64,000 bases of DNA. Source: Chromohalobacter marismortui (GTDB lineage Bacteria > Pseudomonadota > Gammaproteobacteria > Pseudomonadales > Halomonadaceae). Under the pieces are notes generated by a model, which was not told the origin of the DNA, ran no database searches, and saw only the letters and a list, made by a program, of their open reading frames with translations. The stretch spans positions 124,001-188,000 of the forward strand of contig NZ_SOBR01000002.1 in NCBI RefSeq assembly GCF_004364315.1, in the 5' to 3' direction. Both the position numbers and the translations under genes were made by a program. Positions 26,787 to 34,961 of the stretch are shown here, piece by piece; positions within the stretch are counted from its first letter, which is position 1, and the number at the start of each line of letters is the position of its first letter.

Positions 26787-27590
26787 TCACTGCAAGACGT
26801 TCTCCTCGCGCAATAACGTCAGAATCGCTTCGGCGCCCTGGGTCGGGGTCACATCCGTGAGCACCTGCCCGCCACCACCGTCGGACTTGGCGGCGGCGGC
26901 CTTGAAGCGGTCCCGCGCAGACGTCGCCTTGACGATCTTGAGGCGCTTGGGGCGTGGACGTGCGGGTTGAACCTGCCATTTGGCCCATTCTTCGTCATTG
27001 CTCACCGGCCCCATCGAGGCCTCTAACGTGCCGCGTCGCGCCGGGCCATAGGCGCTCTGGCGCGGCGCCGGGGCCGCGTCATCGACGGTAACGATGGCCG
27101 GCAGGCGGACGCTGAGTCGCCGCCGCTGCCCCCGCGGCAGGGCTTGCAGCAAGGTCGCCACGCCGTTCTCGACGCTTTCCACCGCCGCCAGGCTACTCAC
27201 CAGCGGCCAGCCAAGACGCTCGGCAAGCAGATAGGGCAACAGGCCCGATCCCTCGCCCCGCTCGGCACGCTCTCCGGTGATCACCAGATGTGGCGATGTC
27301 GCATCCAGCGCTTCCGCCAGCGCGGGCAACACATCGGCACCCTCGGGTTGCTCGAGCAACGCCAGTTCGGAGAATCCCATGCCCAGATAGCCACGCAATG
27401 CCGCGTCGCTGCTTTCGTTGCGTTCACCGGCATGCAGCAAGCGAACCTCGGCATTCGCCAAGGAACGTGCCAGTTCCACGCCTCGAGCATCCTGATCGGC
27501 ACGCCGTACCCGGCCGGTCAGCGGATGACGCCCGACGGAGACCAGCACCGTCACATCGAGTCCTGGCGTCATGGCAGATTCAGGCTGCAT
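26787..27590 (-). CDS. etfB: Electron transfer flavoprotein beta subunit, Dgc-associated
   Basis: 267 residues. It begins with the ETF-beta-type strand VTVLVSVGRHPLTGRVRR and continues with the region around DATSPHLVITGERAERGEGSGLLPYLLAERLGWP and LPRGQRRRLSVRLPAIVTV. It diverges strongly from housekeeping ETF and ends in a basic tail. It overlaps etfA by 11 bases. With etfA it probably accepts electrons from DgcA/DgcB or passes them to the quinone pool. RBS GGGAGGAG. Confidence 0.85.
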   Translation of the reverse strand: MQPESAMTPGLDVTVLVSVGRHPLTGRVRRADQDARGVELARSLANAEVRLLHAGERNESSDAALRGYLGMGFSELALLEQPEGADVLPALAEALDATSPHLVITGERAERGEGSGLLPYLLAERLGWPLVSSLAAVESVENGVATLLQALPRGQRRRLSVRLPAIVTVDDAAPAPRQSAYGPARRGTLEASMGPVSNDEEWAKWQVQPARPRPKRLKIVKATSARDRFKAAAAKSDGGGGQVLTDVTPTQGAEAILTLLREENVLQ

Positions 27591-28848
27591 CGCGTTTCTC
27601 CTCCCGCGCTTGCGTCACCAAGGTGACCAGCGCTTCAAGTATCTGGGTCGAATCCCCGATCACCGCGAGATCCGCACGCTTGATCATGTCGCAACCAGGA
27701 TCCATGTTGATCGCCACCACCTTGTCGCAGGTCTGGATCCCCTGCAGGTGCTGGATGGCGCCACTAATGCCCACGGCCACATAGACCCGCGCCGTGACCC
27801 AGGTGCCGGTGGCGCCCACCTGACGATCGCGGGCCATGAAGCCATCATCCACCGCCACGCGGGACGCGCCTTCGGTGGCGCCCAGGAGCTCGGCAGCATG
27901 GTGAAAGCCTTGCCAATCCTTGACGCCATTACCGGCAGAGAGAATGAATTCGGCCTCGGACAAGGCGACGCTGGCGGGATCGACACTCACCTGCCCCAGA
28001 TCCTGAATACGCGACAAGGTCGACGGCAACGGCTGAGGCAAGGCCAGTTCGGCGGCAGTGTGGCGCGTTTCGCTGACCGGCTCGGCACATTCGGCCAAGG
28101 CCAGGGCGATGCGCGGCAGGGGGCGCCGAATATCCAGCGACCCGGCCGCGCCCCGTGCCGTGCACTGCCAGCCGGTCGCCGCCTCGGCATCTGCTTCGAG
28201 CTGCCAGATGCCCGTCGCCGGCCGCTCGTCGAGACGCGCGGCCAGGCGCCTTCCCAGTTCGCCGCCGCCCAACTTGGAATCCGGCAACAGCCAATGGCGT
28301 GGCGCCCAGGCCTGCTCTGCCATGACCAGCGCTCCCAGGCGCGCCTCGGGGGCATAGCCTGTGACTTCCGGCGAATCGAGATGCAGCAGGCGGTCGATGC
28401 CCGCCTCACCGAAGCGGGTCTCCTTGTGGGGACCGAAAATCACGGCCACCACCGCCCCTTGTGCCGCAGGGTCGGCATCGGCGAGCCGGCGGGCCAGGCC
28501 GAGCAGGTCCTTGTCATGCCCGCTCAGGCGACCGCCGGCCATATCCGGCACCACCGCCACCAGGAAAGCCGGCTCGGCGATCTCGATCAAGGGCTTGCGA
28601 TCGGCGACGGGCGTCGACGCTTTGCCGCCCATCGCCCCCTGCTGCGTACCGCTGCGGTCGATACGCTTCACACCGTGAGGACCGATGAACCCCACTCGAT
28701 GCGGATTCTTGCGCACCAGGCCATTGGGCCCCGGCCATTCGCTGGCCGCCCCCTGTCCCAGCGCGACGAGCACCTCCTCGTGGCGAGGATGAAGGCGATT
28801 GCGGGCGATCCATTCCAGGCGCGGATCGCGACGCGGTAAGTCGCTCAT
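27580..28848 (-). CDS. etfA: Electron transfer flavoprotein alpha subunit, Dgc-associated
   Basis: 422 residues, about 100 longer than housekeeping EtfA because of an N-terminal extension (SDLPRRDPRLEWIARNRL...) typical of ETF-alpha proteins in dimethylglycine loci. The C-terminal FAD domain has FILSAGNGVKDW, then VGATGTWVTARVYVAVGISG and INMDPGCDMIKRADLAVIGD. It overlaps the dgcB stop by 4 bases (ATGA), with strong SD GAGGAGG. Acts in the cytoplasm with EtfB. Confidence 0.88.
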   Translation of the reverse strand: MSDLPRRDPRLEWIARNRLHPRHEEVLVALGQGAASEWPGPNGLVRKNPHRVGFIGPHGVKRIDRSGTQQGAMGGKASTPVADRKPLIEIAEPAFLVAVVPDMAGGRLSGHDKDLLGLARRLADADPAAQGAVVAVIFGPHKETRFGEAGIDRLLHLDSPEVTGYAPEARLGALVMAEQAWAPRHWLLPDSKLGGGELGRRLAARLDERPATGIWQLEADAEAATGWQCTARGAAGSLDIRRPLPRIALALAECAEPVSETRHTAAELALPQPLPSTLSRIQDLGQVSVDPASVALSEAEFILSAGNGVKDWQGFHHAAELLGATEGASRVAVDDGFMARDRQVGATGTWVTARVYVAVGISGAIQHLQGIQTCDKVVAINMDPGCDMIKRADLAVIGDSTQILEALVTLVTQAREEKRDAA

Positions 28849-30896
28849 GACAGTACCTCCTCGGCAGCCTGCGGGGTCGAGGCATCACGCGGCACGGGTG
28901 TCGCCGCCGGCGTGGTATCCAGCGCGGCGGCGACCATCTCGGCGATGTCCTTGACCGCGACCTCTTCGTCATTCGCTGACGGGACGACGCCTTCGAGCAT
29001 GGCGGTGCATTGCGGGCAGCCCACGACCACCTGCTCGGCCTGGGTCTCGCGCACGTCGCCCATGCGCATGTCAGGGATGCGTTGCTTGCCGGGGACGTCG
29101 GTGATCGGTGCACCGCCGCCACCGCCGCAGCAACGCGAGCGGTAGCCCGAACGCTGCATCTCGACCAGCTCGACGCCCAGCGCTTGCAGTACCGCACGGG
29201 GTGCCTCGTATTCACCGTTGTAGCGGCCCAGGTAGCACGGATCATGGTAGGTCACGCGCGCCCTTTGCCCCGGCGCCAATCGCAGCCGGCCGGACTCGAT
29301 CAACTGATGGATGAACGTGCTGTGATGCCAGACCGGGTAATCGGCTTCCTGCCCAGGCGGATAGAAGGCACCGTATTCGTTCTTGAGCACGTGGAAGCTG
29401 TGCGGATCGCAGGTGACGATACACTCGAAGCGATACCGCGACAGCGTGGCGATATTGCGCCGTGCCAGCGACTGAAAGGTGGCTTCGTCTCCCAGCCGAC
29501 GAGCCACATCGCCGCTGTCGCGCTCTTCATTGCCGAGCACCGCGAAGTCGACGCCGGCAGCACGCAGCACCTTGATCAAGGCTCGCAGCGTGCGCTGATT
29601 GCGCATGTCGAAGACGCCATCGCCCAGCCACAGCAACACCTCGGCGCGTTCCACATCGGCCATCAGCGGTAGTTCGAGATCCGCCGCCCAGTTGAGGCGT
29701 CCCCCGGGATCGAAACCGCCCGGGTTGTCGGTGGCGATCAGGTTGTCGATGACCTCGGCGCCCTTGCCGGGCGTCGCGCCTTCTTCCAGGGTCAGGTGGC
29801 GGCGCATGTCGACGATGGCATCGACATGCTCGATCATCATCGGGCATTCCTCGACGCAGGCACGACAGGTGGTGCACGACCACAGCGTTTCGGCGTCGAC
29901 CAGCGCCTTGCCATCTTTTGTCGCAGCCGGCGCGACGATGGGGCCATGCGGTGAGCCTTGGTGCTCGCCGACCGGCTGTTCTCCACGCTCGGGGGAGGGA
30001 TAGGGAGAGCCAGCGTAATGGGCGTCACTGCCGCCGGCCATGCCGACCACCATGTCCTGGATCAGTTTCTTGGGATTGAGCGGCTGTCCCGCCGCGAAGG
30101 CCGGACAGACCGCTTCACAACGGCCGCACTGCACGCAGGCGTCGAAGCCCAGCAACTGGTTCCAGGTGAAATCGGCGGGTGTCTCGACGCCGAGCGGGGC
30201 CTGATCATCCTCGAGATCGAGGGCCTTGAGCCCGGTCGAGCGGCCTTCGCCCCCCCGCTTGTCCGAAAAGCGCTCGGGACGACGATGGAAGGCCAGGTGC
30301 AGGGCGCCGGCAAAGGCGTGCTTCATCGGCCCGCCCCATGTCATGCCGAACACCAGCTCGGCCAGCCCCCAGGCCACCACGGCGGCCAGCACCAGCGCGA
30401 CCAGCCAGCCGCCGGCGTCGGCGGGCAGCACGCCCACCGCCGGCAGGGTCACCACGAAGATGCCCAGCGAGAACGCCATCAGACTCTTGGGCAAACGCAT
30501 CCAGGGCCCCTTCGACAGGCGCGCCGGCGGATTCCGCCGACGCCGGGCGACGAACAGGCTGCCCGCGAACATCGTCGCGCTCGCTGCCAGCAGCAACCAG
30601 CCCAGGACACCGCTAACCCAGCCAGAGCCGAGGCCCAGGCCATGGACGACGATCGCCAGCGCCATGGCGGCGACAAAGCCGCCGGCGGTGGCGACGTGGG
30701 TGTTGGCGATCACCTTGTCGCGCGCCACCACGTGGTGCAGGTCGACCAGATAACGGCGCGGCATCGCTGCCAGACCGCGGAGCACGGGCACCGGCGACGG
30801 CCGCCCCTGCCCCCACAGACGAATGCGCCGCACGGCGCCGACCGCCGCCAGCGCCAGGGCGGAAAAGATCAGGATCGGCAGGAGGGTATCGAGCAT
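28845..30896 (-). CDS. dgcB: Dimethylglycine catabolism Fe-S membrane protein DgcB
   Basis: 683 residues. Four to six N-terminal hydrophobic segments (within residues 1-185) precede two ferredoxin motifs, C254-x2-C-x2-C-x3-C (CVQCGRCEAVCP) and C341-x2-C-x2-C-x3-C (CTTCRACVEECP). The C-terminus has two CCG-type domains with HDPCYLGRYNG, RCCGGGGG and GCPQCTAML. The layout matches heterodisulfide-reductase-like electron carriers, and the position next to dgcA identifies DgcB. Between the two ferredoxin motifs lies a Pro/Gly/His-rich stretch (about 296-320, YPSPERGEQPVGEHQGSPHG) that looks like an inserted low-complexity segment. RBS GAGGTGAG. Confidence 0.92.
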   Translation of the reverse strand: MLDTLLPILIFSALALAAVGAVRRIRLWGQGRPSPVPVLRGLAAMPRRYLVDLHHVVARDKVIANTHVATAGGFVAAMALAIVVHGLGLGSGWVSGVLGWLLLAASATMFAGSLFVARRRRNPPARLSKGPWMRLPKSLMAFSLGIFVVTLPAVGVLPADAGGWLVALVLAAVVAWGLAELVFGMTWGGPMKHAFAGALHLAFHRRPERFSDKRGGEGRSTGLKALDLEDDQAPLGVETPADFTWNQLLGFDACVQCGRCEAVCPAFAAGQPLNPKKLIQDMVVGMAGGSDAHYAGSPYPSPERGEQPVGEHQGSPHGPIVAPAATKDGKALVDAETLWSCTTCRACVEECPMMIEHVDAIVDMRRHLTLEEGATPGKGAEVIDNLIATDNPGGFDPGGRLNWAADLELPLMADVERAEVLLWLGDGVFDMRNQRTLRALIKVLRAAGVDFAVLGNEERDSGDVARRLGDEATFQSLARRNIATLSRYRFECIVTCDPHSFHVLKNEYGAFYPPGQEADYPVWHHSTFIHQLIESGRLRLAPGQRARVTYHDPCYLGRYNGEYEAPRAVLQALGVELVEMQRSGYRSRCCGGGGGAPITDVPGKQRIPDMRMGDVRETQAEQVVVGCPQCTAMLEGVVPSANDEEVAVKDIAEMVAAALDTTPAATPVPRDASTPQAAEEVLS

Positions 30897-30916
30897 GATG
30901 GCTCACCTCATCGGCG

Positions 30917-31000
30917 AGCTGGAAGCTGAAAGCCGGAAGCTGAAAGAAAGGGCGCAAAGCGCAGAGGGTCCTTCCAGCTTCAAGCTTCAGGCTTCCAGCT
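30917..31000. repeat. Imperfect inverted repeat between dgcA and dgcB
   Basis: Two 30-base arms (30917-30946 and 30971-31000), both built of AGCTGGAAGC / GAAGCT-type words, pair with about four in five bases matching across a 24-base centre. It fills most of the 109-base gap within the operon. The sequence resembles a REP-type element and could stabilise or attenuate mRNA between dgcA and dgcB. Confidence 0.7.
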
Positions 31001-31005
31001 AGGGG

Positions 31006-33090
31006 TTAAAAGTCCTTGCAGATCCGCAGGGCATCATAGATCGCCGCATGCGTATTGCGCGGCGCCGTGCAATCGCCCAGTCGGAACAGCACGAAGCCGG
31101 CATCGGCATCGTCGTCCAGCGTCGCCAGCGCGGGCTGGGGCTGGATGGCATAGAGCGCTTCGATATCGACCTGCCCCTTGTTGCGCGACTGATCCTTGAG
31201 GGCGTAATAGAGCGCCTCGTCGGGTCGCACGCCATTTTCGACCACCACCTGGTCGACCACCCGCTCTTCCTGGGCGCCGGTGTACTCGTTCTCGAGTACC
31301 GCGACCAGGGCATCGCCCTCGCGATAGACCCTGTGCAGCGCCAGGTCGGAGGTCATGATCACCTCCTTCTCGTAGAGACTGCGGTAATAGGTCGGGAAGG
31401 TGGTGCCACCAACCGCCGCGCCGGGCTTGATGTCGTCGGTGACGATCTCGACCTGGGCGCCCTTGTCGGCCAGGTAATCCGCCGCCGAAACGCCGGCGAA
31501 CTCGCAGATGGAGTCGAAGATCAGTACGTTCTTGCCGGGCTCGACGGCCCCGCTGAGAATGTCCCAGGTGCTGACGACCAGGCTCCGTTCGCGGTCCTCG
31601 GCATAGCCCCATTCGGGCACCTGCGACAGGAAGGGCTGGCCGCCGGTGGCGAGCACCACGATGTCCGGCCGCAGATCGGCGATGGTCGCGTCGTCGGCAC
31701 GGGTGCCCAGGCGCAGGTCGACCTTGAGCCGTGTCAGTTCGAGCTGGTACCAGCGGGTGATGCCGGCGATCTGGTCGCGCTGAGGGGCCTTGGCGGCGAG
31801 CGTGATCTGACCGCCGATCTGGTCCGCGGCCTCGAACAGCGTGACCTCGTGGCCGCGCTCGGCGGCGACGCGCGCCGCCTCCATGCCGCCCGGACCACCA
31901 CCGACCACCACCACCCTGCGCTTCGGCCCGTCGCTGGGGGCGATCTCGTGGGGCAGGCCCAGGTACTCGCGCGAAGTGGCGGCGTTCTGGATGCACAGCA
32001 CGTCGAGCCCCTGGTATTGACGATCGATGCAGTAGTTGGCACCGACGCACTGCCGAATCCGGTCGGTCTGATCCATCTGGATCTTGGCGATCAGATGCGG
32101 GTCGGCGATGTGTGCCCGGGTCATGCCGACCAGATCGACGTAGCCGCCCTCGAGAATACGACTGGCCTGGTTGGGATCCTTGATGTTCTGGGCATGGATC
32201 ACCGGCACGCTGACCACGTCCTTGACGCCCGCCGCCAGGTGCAGGAACGGCTCCGGCGGGTAGGACATGTTGGGAATCACGTTGGCCAGGGTGTTGTGCG
32301 TGTCGCATCCCGAGCCGACCACGCCGAAGAAATCGACCATGCCGGTGGCATCGTAGTAGGTGGCGATCCGTTTCATGTCGTCGTGGGTCAGACCGTCGGG
32401 ATGGAACTCGTCGCCGCAGATGCGCAGGCCGACCACGAAGTCGTCGCCGACTTCGGCGCGTACCGCCTTGAGGACTTCCAGACCGAAGCGCATGCGATTC
32501 TCGAAGCTGCCGCCCCACTGGTCCTCGCGCTTGTTGACACGCGGACTCCAGAACTGGTCGATCAGGTGCTGGTGCACGGCCGACAACTCGATGCCGTCGA
32601 GGCCGCCCTCCTTGACGCGACGTGCCCCCTGGGCGAAATCGTCGATGACGCGCCAGATTTCTTCTTCCTCGATGGTCTTGCAGGTCGAGCGGTGTACCGG
32701 CTCGCGAATGCCCGACGGCGATAGCAGCGTCGGCCAGTCGAAGCCATCCCAGCGCGACCGGCGGCCCATATGGGTGATCTGGATCATGATCTTGCCGCCA
32801 TGCTTGTGCACGGCGTCCGCCAGATTCTGGAAGTGCGGAATGATCCGGTCGGTGGAGACGTTCACCGAACTCCACCAGGCCTGGGGGCTGTCGATCGATA
32901 CCGGCGAGGAGCCACCGCAGATGCACAATCCACAACCGCCCTTGGCCTTCTCCTCGTAGTACTTGACATAACGTTCGGTGGTCATGCCGCCATCGGTCGC
33001 GTGGACCTCGGCATGGGCAGTGCTGACCACGCGGTTGCGTATGGTGAGATTGCCGATCTCGATCGGCTTGAACAACGCATCGAATGCCAT
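31006..33090 (-). CDS. dgcA: Dimethylglycine demethylase subunit DgcA (OYE-type flavoprotein)
   Basis: 694 residues related to trimethylamine dehydrogenase and 2,4-dienoyl-CoA reductase. An FMN TIM barrel (about 1-370, starting LFKPIEIGNLTIRNRVV) is followed by a dinucleotide-binding half with VVVVGGGPGGMEAARVAAERG (near 392). It demethylates dimethylglycine to sarcosine. The Fe-S region reads C348-x2-A351-x2-C354-x11-C366: the second Cys of the usual CxxCxxC-x11-C set is Ala. It is the third gene of the operon, after the dipeptidase-like and DUF5943 genes, with RBS GAGGTTT. Confidence 0.93.
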   Translation of the reverse strand: MAFDALFKPIEIGNLTIRNRVVSTAHAEVHATDGGMTTERYVKYYEEKAKGGCGLCICGGSSPVSIDSPQAWWSSVNVSTDRIIPHFQNLADAVHKHGGKIMIQITHMGRRSRWDGFDWPTLLSPSGIREPVHRSTCKTIEEEEIWRVIDDFAQGARRVKEGGLDGIELSAVHQHLIDQFWSPRVNKREDQWGGSFENRMRFGLEVLKAVRAEVGDDFVVGLRICGDEFHPDGLTHDDMKRIATYYDATGMVDFFGVVGSGCDTHNTLANVIPNMSYPPEPFLHLAAGVKDVVSVPVIHAQNIKDPNQASRILEGGYVDLVGMTRAHIADPHLIAKIQMDQTDRIRQCVGANYCIDRQYQGLDVLCIQNAATSREYLGLPHEIAPSDGPKRRVVVVGGGPGGMEAARVAAERGHEVTLFEAADQIGGQITLAAKAPQRDQIAGITRWYQLELTRLKVDLRLGTRADDATIADLRPDIVVLATGGQPFLSQVPEWGYAEDRERSLVVSTWDILSGAVEPGKNVLIFDSICEFAGVSAADYLADKGAQVEIVTDDIKPGAAVGGTTFPTYYRSLYEKEVIMTSDLALHRVYREGDALVAVLENEYTGAQEERVVDQVVVENGVRPDEALYYALKDQSRNKGQVDIEALYAIQPQPALATLDDDADAGFVLFRLGDCTAPRNTHAAIYDALRICKDF

Positions 33091-33100
33091 CTCGGAAACC

Positions 33101-33646
33101 TCAACCTGCCAGGGTATGACGGGGAACGACCGTGAAGCGGCCGACGTCGCAGCCTTCCTCGGCGGCGCTCTGGGTCTGCTCGGCGATGGTGCGCAGGTCG
33201 CTGTCCCGGGCCTCGAGAATCAGATCCATGGCACCGGCGAACCAGCCGGTGAACATGTACTCGACCTTGCGCCCGACCTTGCCGAGCTGATAGACGAAGG
33301 CGCTGTGCTCGAGACGTACCTGGGCGGTGCCCGCATCGAGGTCGATGTCTTCGGTGATGAACAGCCCCCAGCCGCGCTGGGAGAGCCGTGTCATGTAGTG
33401 TTCGAACACCGCCTCGCCCTCCAGGCCGTGCAGCTCGGCCTCTTTCTCGCACCAGTGCCAGGCGCTCTTGTAGCCGGCGTGATAGAGGATATCCGCGTAG
33501 GTCTCCACGCCCAGCGCCTCTTCCACCGCGACGTGGTTGTTGATGAAGAAGTGGCGAGGCACGTAGAGCATCGGCAGGGCATCGGTGGTCCACACGCCGG
33601 TTTCTCTATCCACCTCGATGGGCAGTTCGGGGGCCATCTTGGTCAC
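33101..33646 (-). CDS. DUF5943-type protein of the dimethylglycine operon
   Basis: 181 residues, probably starting at the GTG at 33646 (GAGGAA seven bases upstream) rather than the ATG at 33637, which has no ribosome site. No signal peptide or membrane segment. Visible features are YVPRHFFINNHVAVEEALG, a Trp/Cys/Glu cluster AWHWCEKEAELHG (about 62-74), and TGWFAGAMDLILEARDSDL, followed by a Cys near the C-terminus. A homologue sits beside dgcA in Pseudomonas aeruginosa. Function is unknown; the fold may be V4R-like. It lies 10 bases before dgcA, so a direct role in demethylase assembly or C1 handling is plausible but unproven. Confidence 0.82.
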   Translation of the reverse strand: MTKMAPELPIEVDRETGVWTTDALPMLYVPRHFFINNHVAVEEALGVETYADILYHAGYKSAWHWCEKEAELHGLEGEAVFEHYMTRLSQRGWGLFITEDIDLDAGTAQVRLEHSAFVYQLGKVGRKVEYMFTGWFAGAMDLILEARDSDLRTIAEQTQSAAEEGCDVGRFTVVPRHTLAG

Positions 33647-33673
33647 GGTCGTATTCCTCGAATTGTCGTTATG

Positions 33674-33732
33674 CAGAAGGAAGGGATAAGAGGTAAGGGA
33701 AGCTTCTTCCTTCTTTCCTCTTCTTTCTTCTG
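33674..33732. repeat. Purine/pyrimidine inverted repeat between the dipeptidase-like and DUF5943 genes
   Basis: A purine-rich arm starting CAGAAGGAAGG (from 33674) faces a pyrimidine-rich arm ending CTTTCTTCTG (to 33732), meeting near AAGCTT at about 33700-33705. It occupies nearly the whole 93-base gap within the operon and would form a long imperfect hairpin in mRNA. Confidence 0.65.
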
Positions 33733-33739
33733 TCTCGCG

Positions 33740-34717
33740 TTAGCTTCCCCAGACGTCGCGTAGCAAGCGCACCCAGTTCTCGCCCATGATCTTGCGCACC
33801 TGACGCTCGCTCATGCCGCGTCGCAAGAGCGCCTCGGTAAGATTGCCGAACTCGCCGATGGTGCGGATGCCCTCGGGATTGATGATGGTCCCGAAGTTGG
33901 TCAGTCGCCGAGCGTAGCCCTTGTCGTGGGTGAGCCATTCGAAGAAGGCCTGGTCCTGGCCCTGGGTGAAGTCGGTACCGATACCGATGGCGTCCTCGCC
34001 GACGATGTTCATCACGTATTCGATCGCCTCGACGTAGTCGTCGACGGTGGCGTCGACCCCGGCACGCAGGAAGGGCGTGAACATGGTCACGCCGACGAAA
34101 CCGCCATGCTCGGCGATGAACCGGAGTTCCGCATCGGACTTGTTGCGCGGGTGTTCCTTGAGACCGGATGGCAGGCAATGGGAATAGCAGACCGGTTTCT
34201 CGGAGGCCTCGATGACCTCGCGGGACGTGGTCTCGCCAACGTGGGACAGGTCACACATCATGCCCACGCGGTTCATCTCGGCGACGATCTCGCGACCGAA
34301 ACCGGAGAGCCCGCCGTCGCGTTCGTAGCAGCCGGTGCCCACCAGGTTCTGGGTGTTGTAGCACATCTGTACGATGCCTACGCCGAGCTTCTTGAAGACT
34401 TCGACGTAGCCGATCTGATCCTCGAAGGCGTGGGCGTTCTGGAAACCGTAGATGATGCCGGTCTTGCCTTCTTCCTTGGCGCGGGTGATATCGGCGGTGG
34501 TATGCACGGGCCGCACCAGGTCGTCGCACGCCGCGAGGAGTGCGTTGGTCTGAACGATATTGTCGACGGTGGCCTGAAACCCTTCCCATACCGAGACGGT
34601 ACAATTGGCGGCGGTCAAGCCACCCCGACGCATGTCTTCGAGTAGGTCACGGTTCCACTTGGCGATAATCAGGCCATCGATGACGATGGCGTCGTCGTGC
34701 AGTGCTTGCGCGGTCAT
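33740..34717 (-). CDS. Membrane-dipeptidase-like amidohydrolase of the dgc operon
   Basis: 325 residues of the renal dipeptidase (peptidase M19) family, without a signal peptide, so cytoplasmic. Metal-site candidates are the late Glu/His/Asp positions, in LSHVGETTSREV (about 157-168), CYSHCLPSG (His near 179) and IGIGTDFTQG. The usual N-terminal HxD of M19 enzymes is replaced: IVIDGLIIAKWNRDL has no His at that place. It is the first gene of the operon leading to dgcAB. In Pseudomonas the equivalent gene is also linked to dgcA. The substrate is unknown, and a classical dipeptidase activity should not be assumed. Confidence 0.82.
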   Translation of the reverse strand: MTAQALHDDAIVIDGLIIAKWNRDLLEDMRRGGLTAANCTVSVWEGFQATVDNIVQTNALLAACDDLVRPVHTTADITRAKEEGKTGIIYGFQNAHAFEDQIGYVEVFKKLGVGIVQMCYNTQNLVGTGCYERDGGLSGFGREIVAEMNRVGMMCDLSHVGETTSREVIEASEKPVCYSHCLPSGLKEHPRNKSDAELRFIAEHGGFVGVTMFTPFLRAGVDATVDDYVEAIEYVMNIVGEDAIGIGTDFTQGQDQAFFEWLTHDKGYARRLTNFGTIINPEGIRTIGEFGNLTEALLRRGMSERQVRKIMGENWVRLLRDVWGS

Positions 34718-34781
34718 GAGTCTCGCTCCCGGAATGGCGTCATGTCGGCCAGCTTAGCCCCGTCCTCGAGACCGCCGACGC

Positions 34782-34848
34782 TTGGAAGCGACGAGGAAAA
34801 TTCCAAATGCGTCACGCCTTGGAATCGGCCTTTGAGCTCATTTCCAAA
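34782..34848. promoter_or_regulatory. Cluster of four TTCCAA half-sites upstream of the dgc operon
   Basis: In the 244-base gap between gbdR and the dipeptidase-like gene, the hexamer appears as TTGGAA (34782-34787), TTCCAA (34801-34806), TTGGAA (34819-34824) and TTCCAA (34842-34847), alternating in orientation with spacings of 19, 18 and 23 bases. It lies 65-130 bases upstream of the first start codon of the operon. A regulator site, GbdR or another protein, is inferred. Confidence 0.5.
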
Positions 34849-34903
34849 CCTCGATGATGGTGGACGCCGGGGGAATGCGAAGGCAGGGGAAGAACTCTTA
34901 ACG

Positions 34904-34938
34904 CACCGGGGCCGCCCGATGATCGGACGGCCCCGGTG
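34904..34938 (-). terminator. Strong hairpin downstream of gbdR
   Basis: CACCGGGGCCGCCCGAT pairs with ATCGGACGGCCCCGGTG apart from one mismatch, 24 bases past the gbdR stop on the minus strand. The downstream sequence is only modestly T-rich (GTTAAGAGTTCTT). Confidence 0.65.
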
Positions 34939-34961
34939 GAGAAATCACGCTTTGCGCCGCA

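Noticed and set aside
31048-32724. 558-residue plus-strand open frame opposite dgcA
   Set aside because: Antisense shadow of dgcA without a ribosome site or recognisable motifs.
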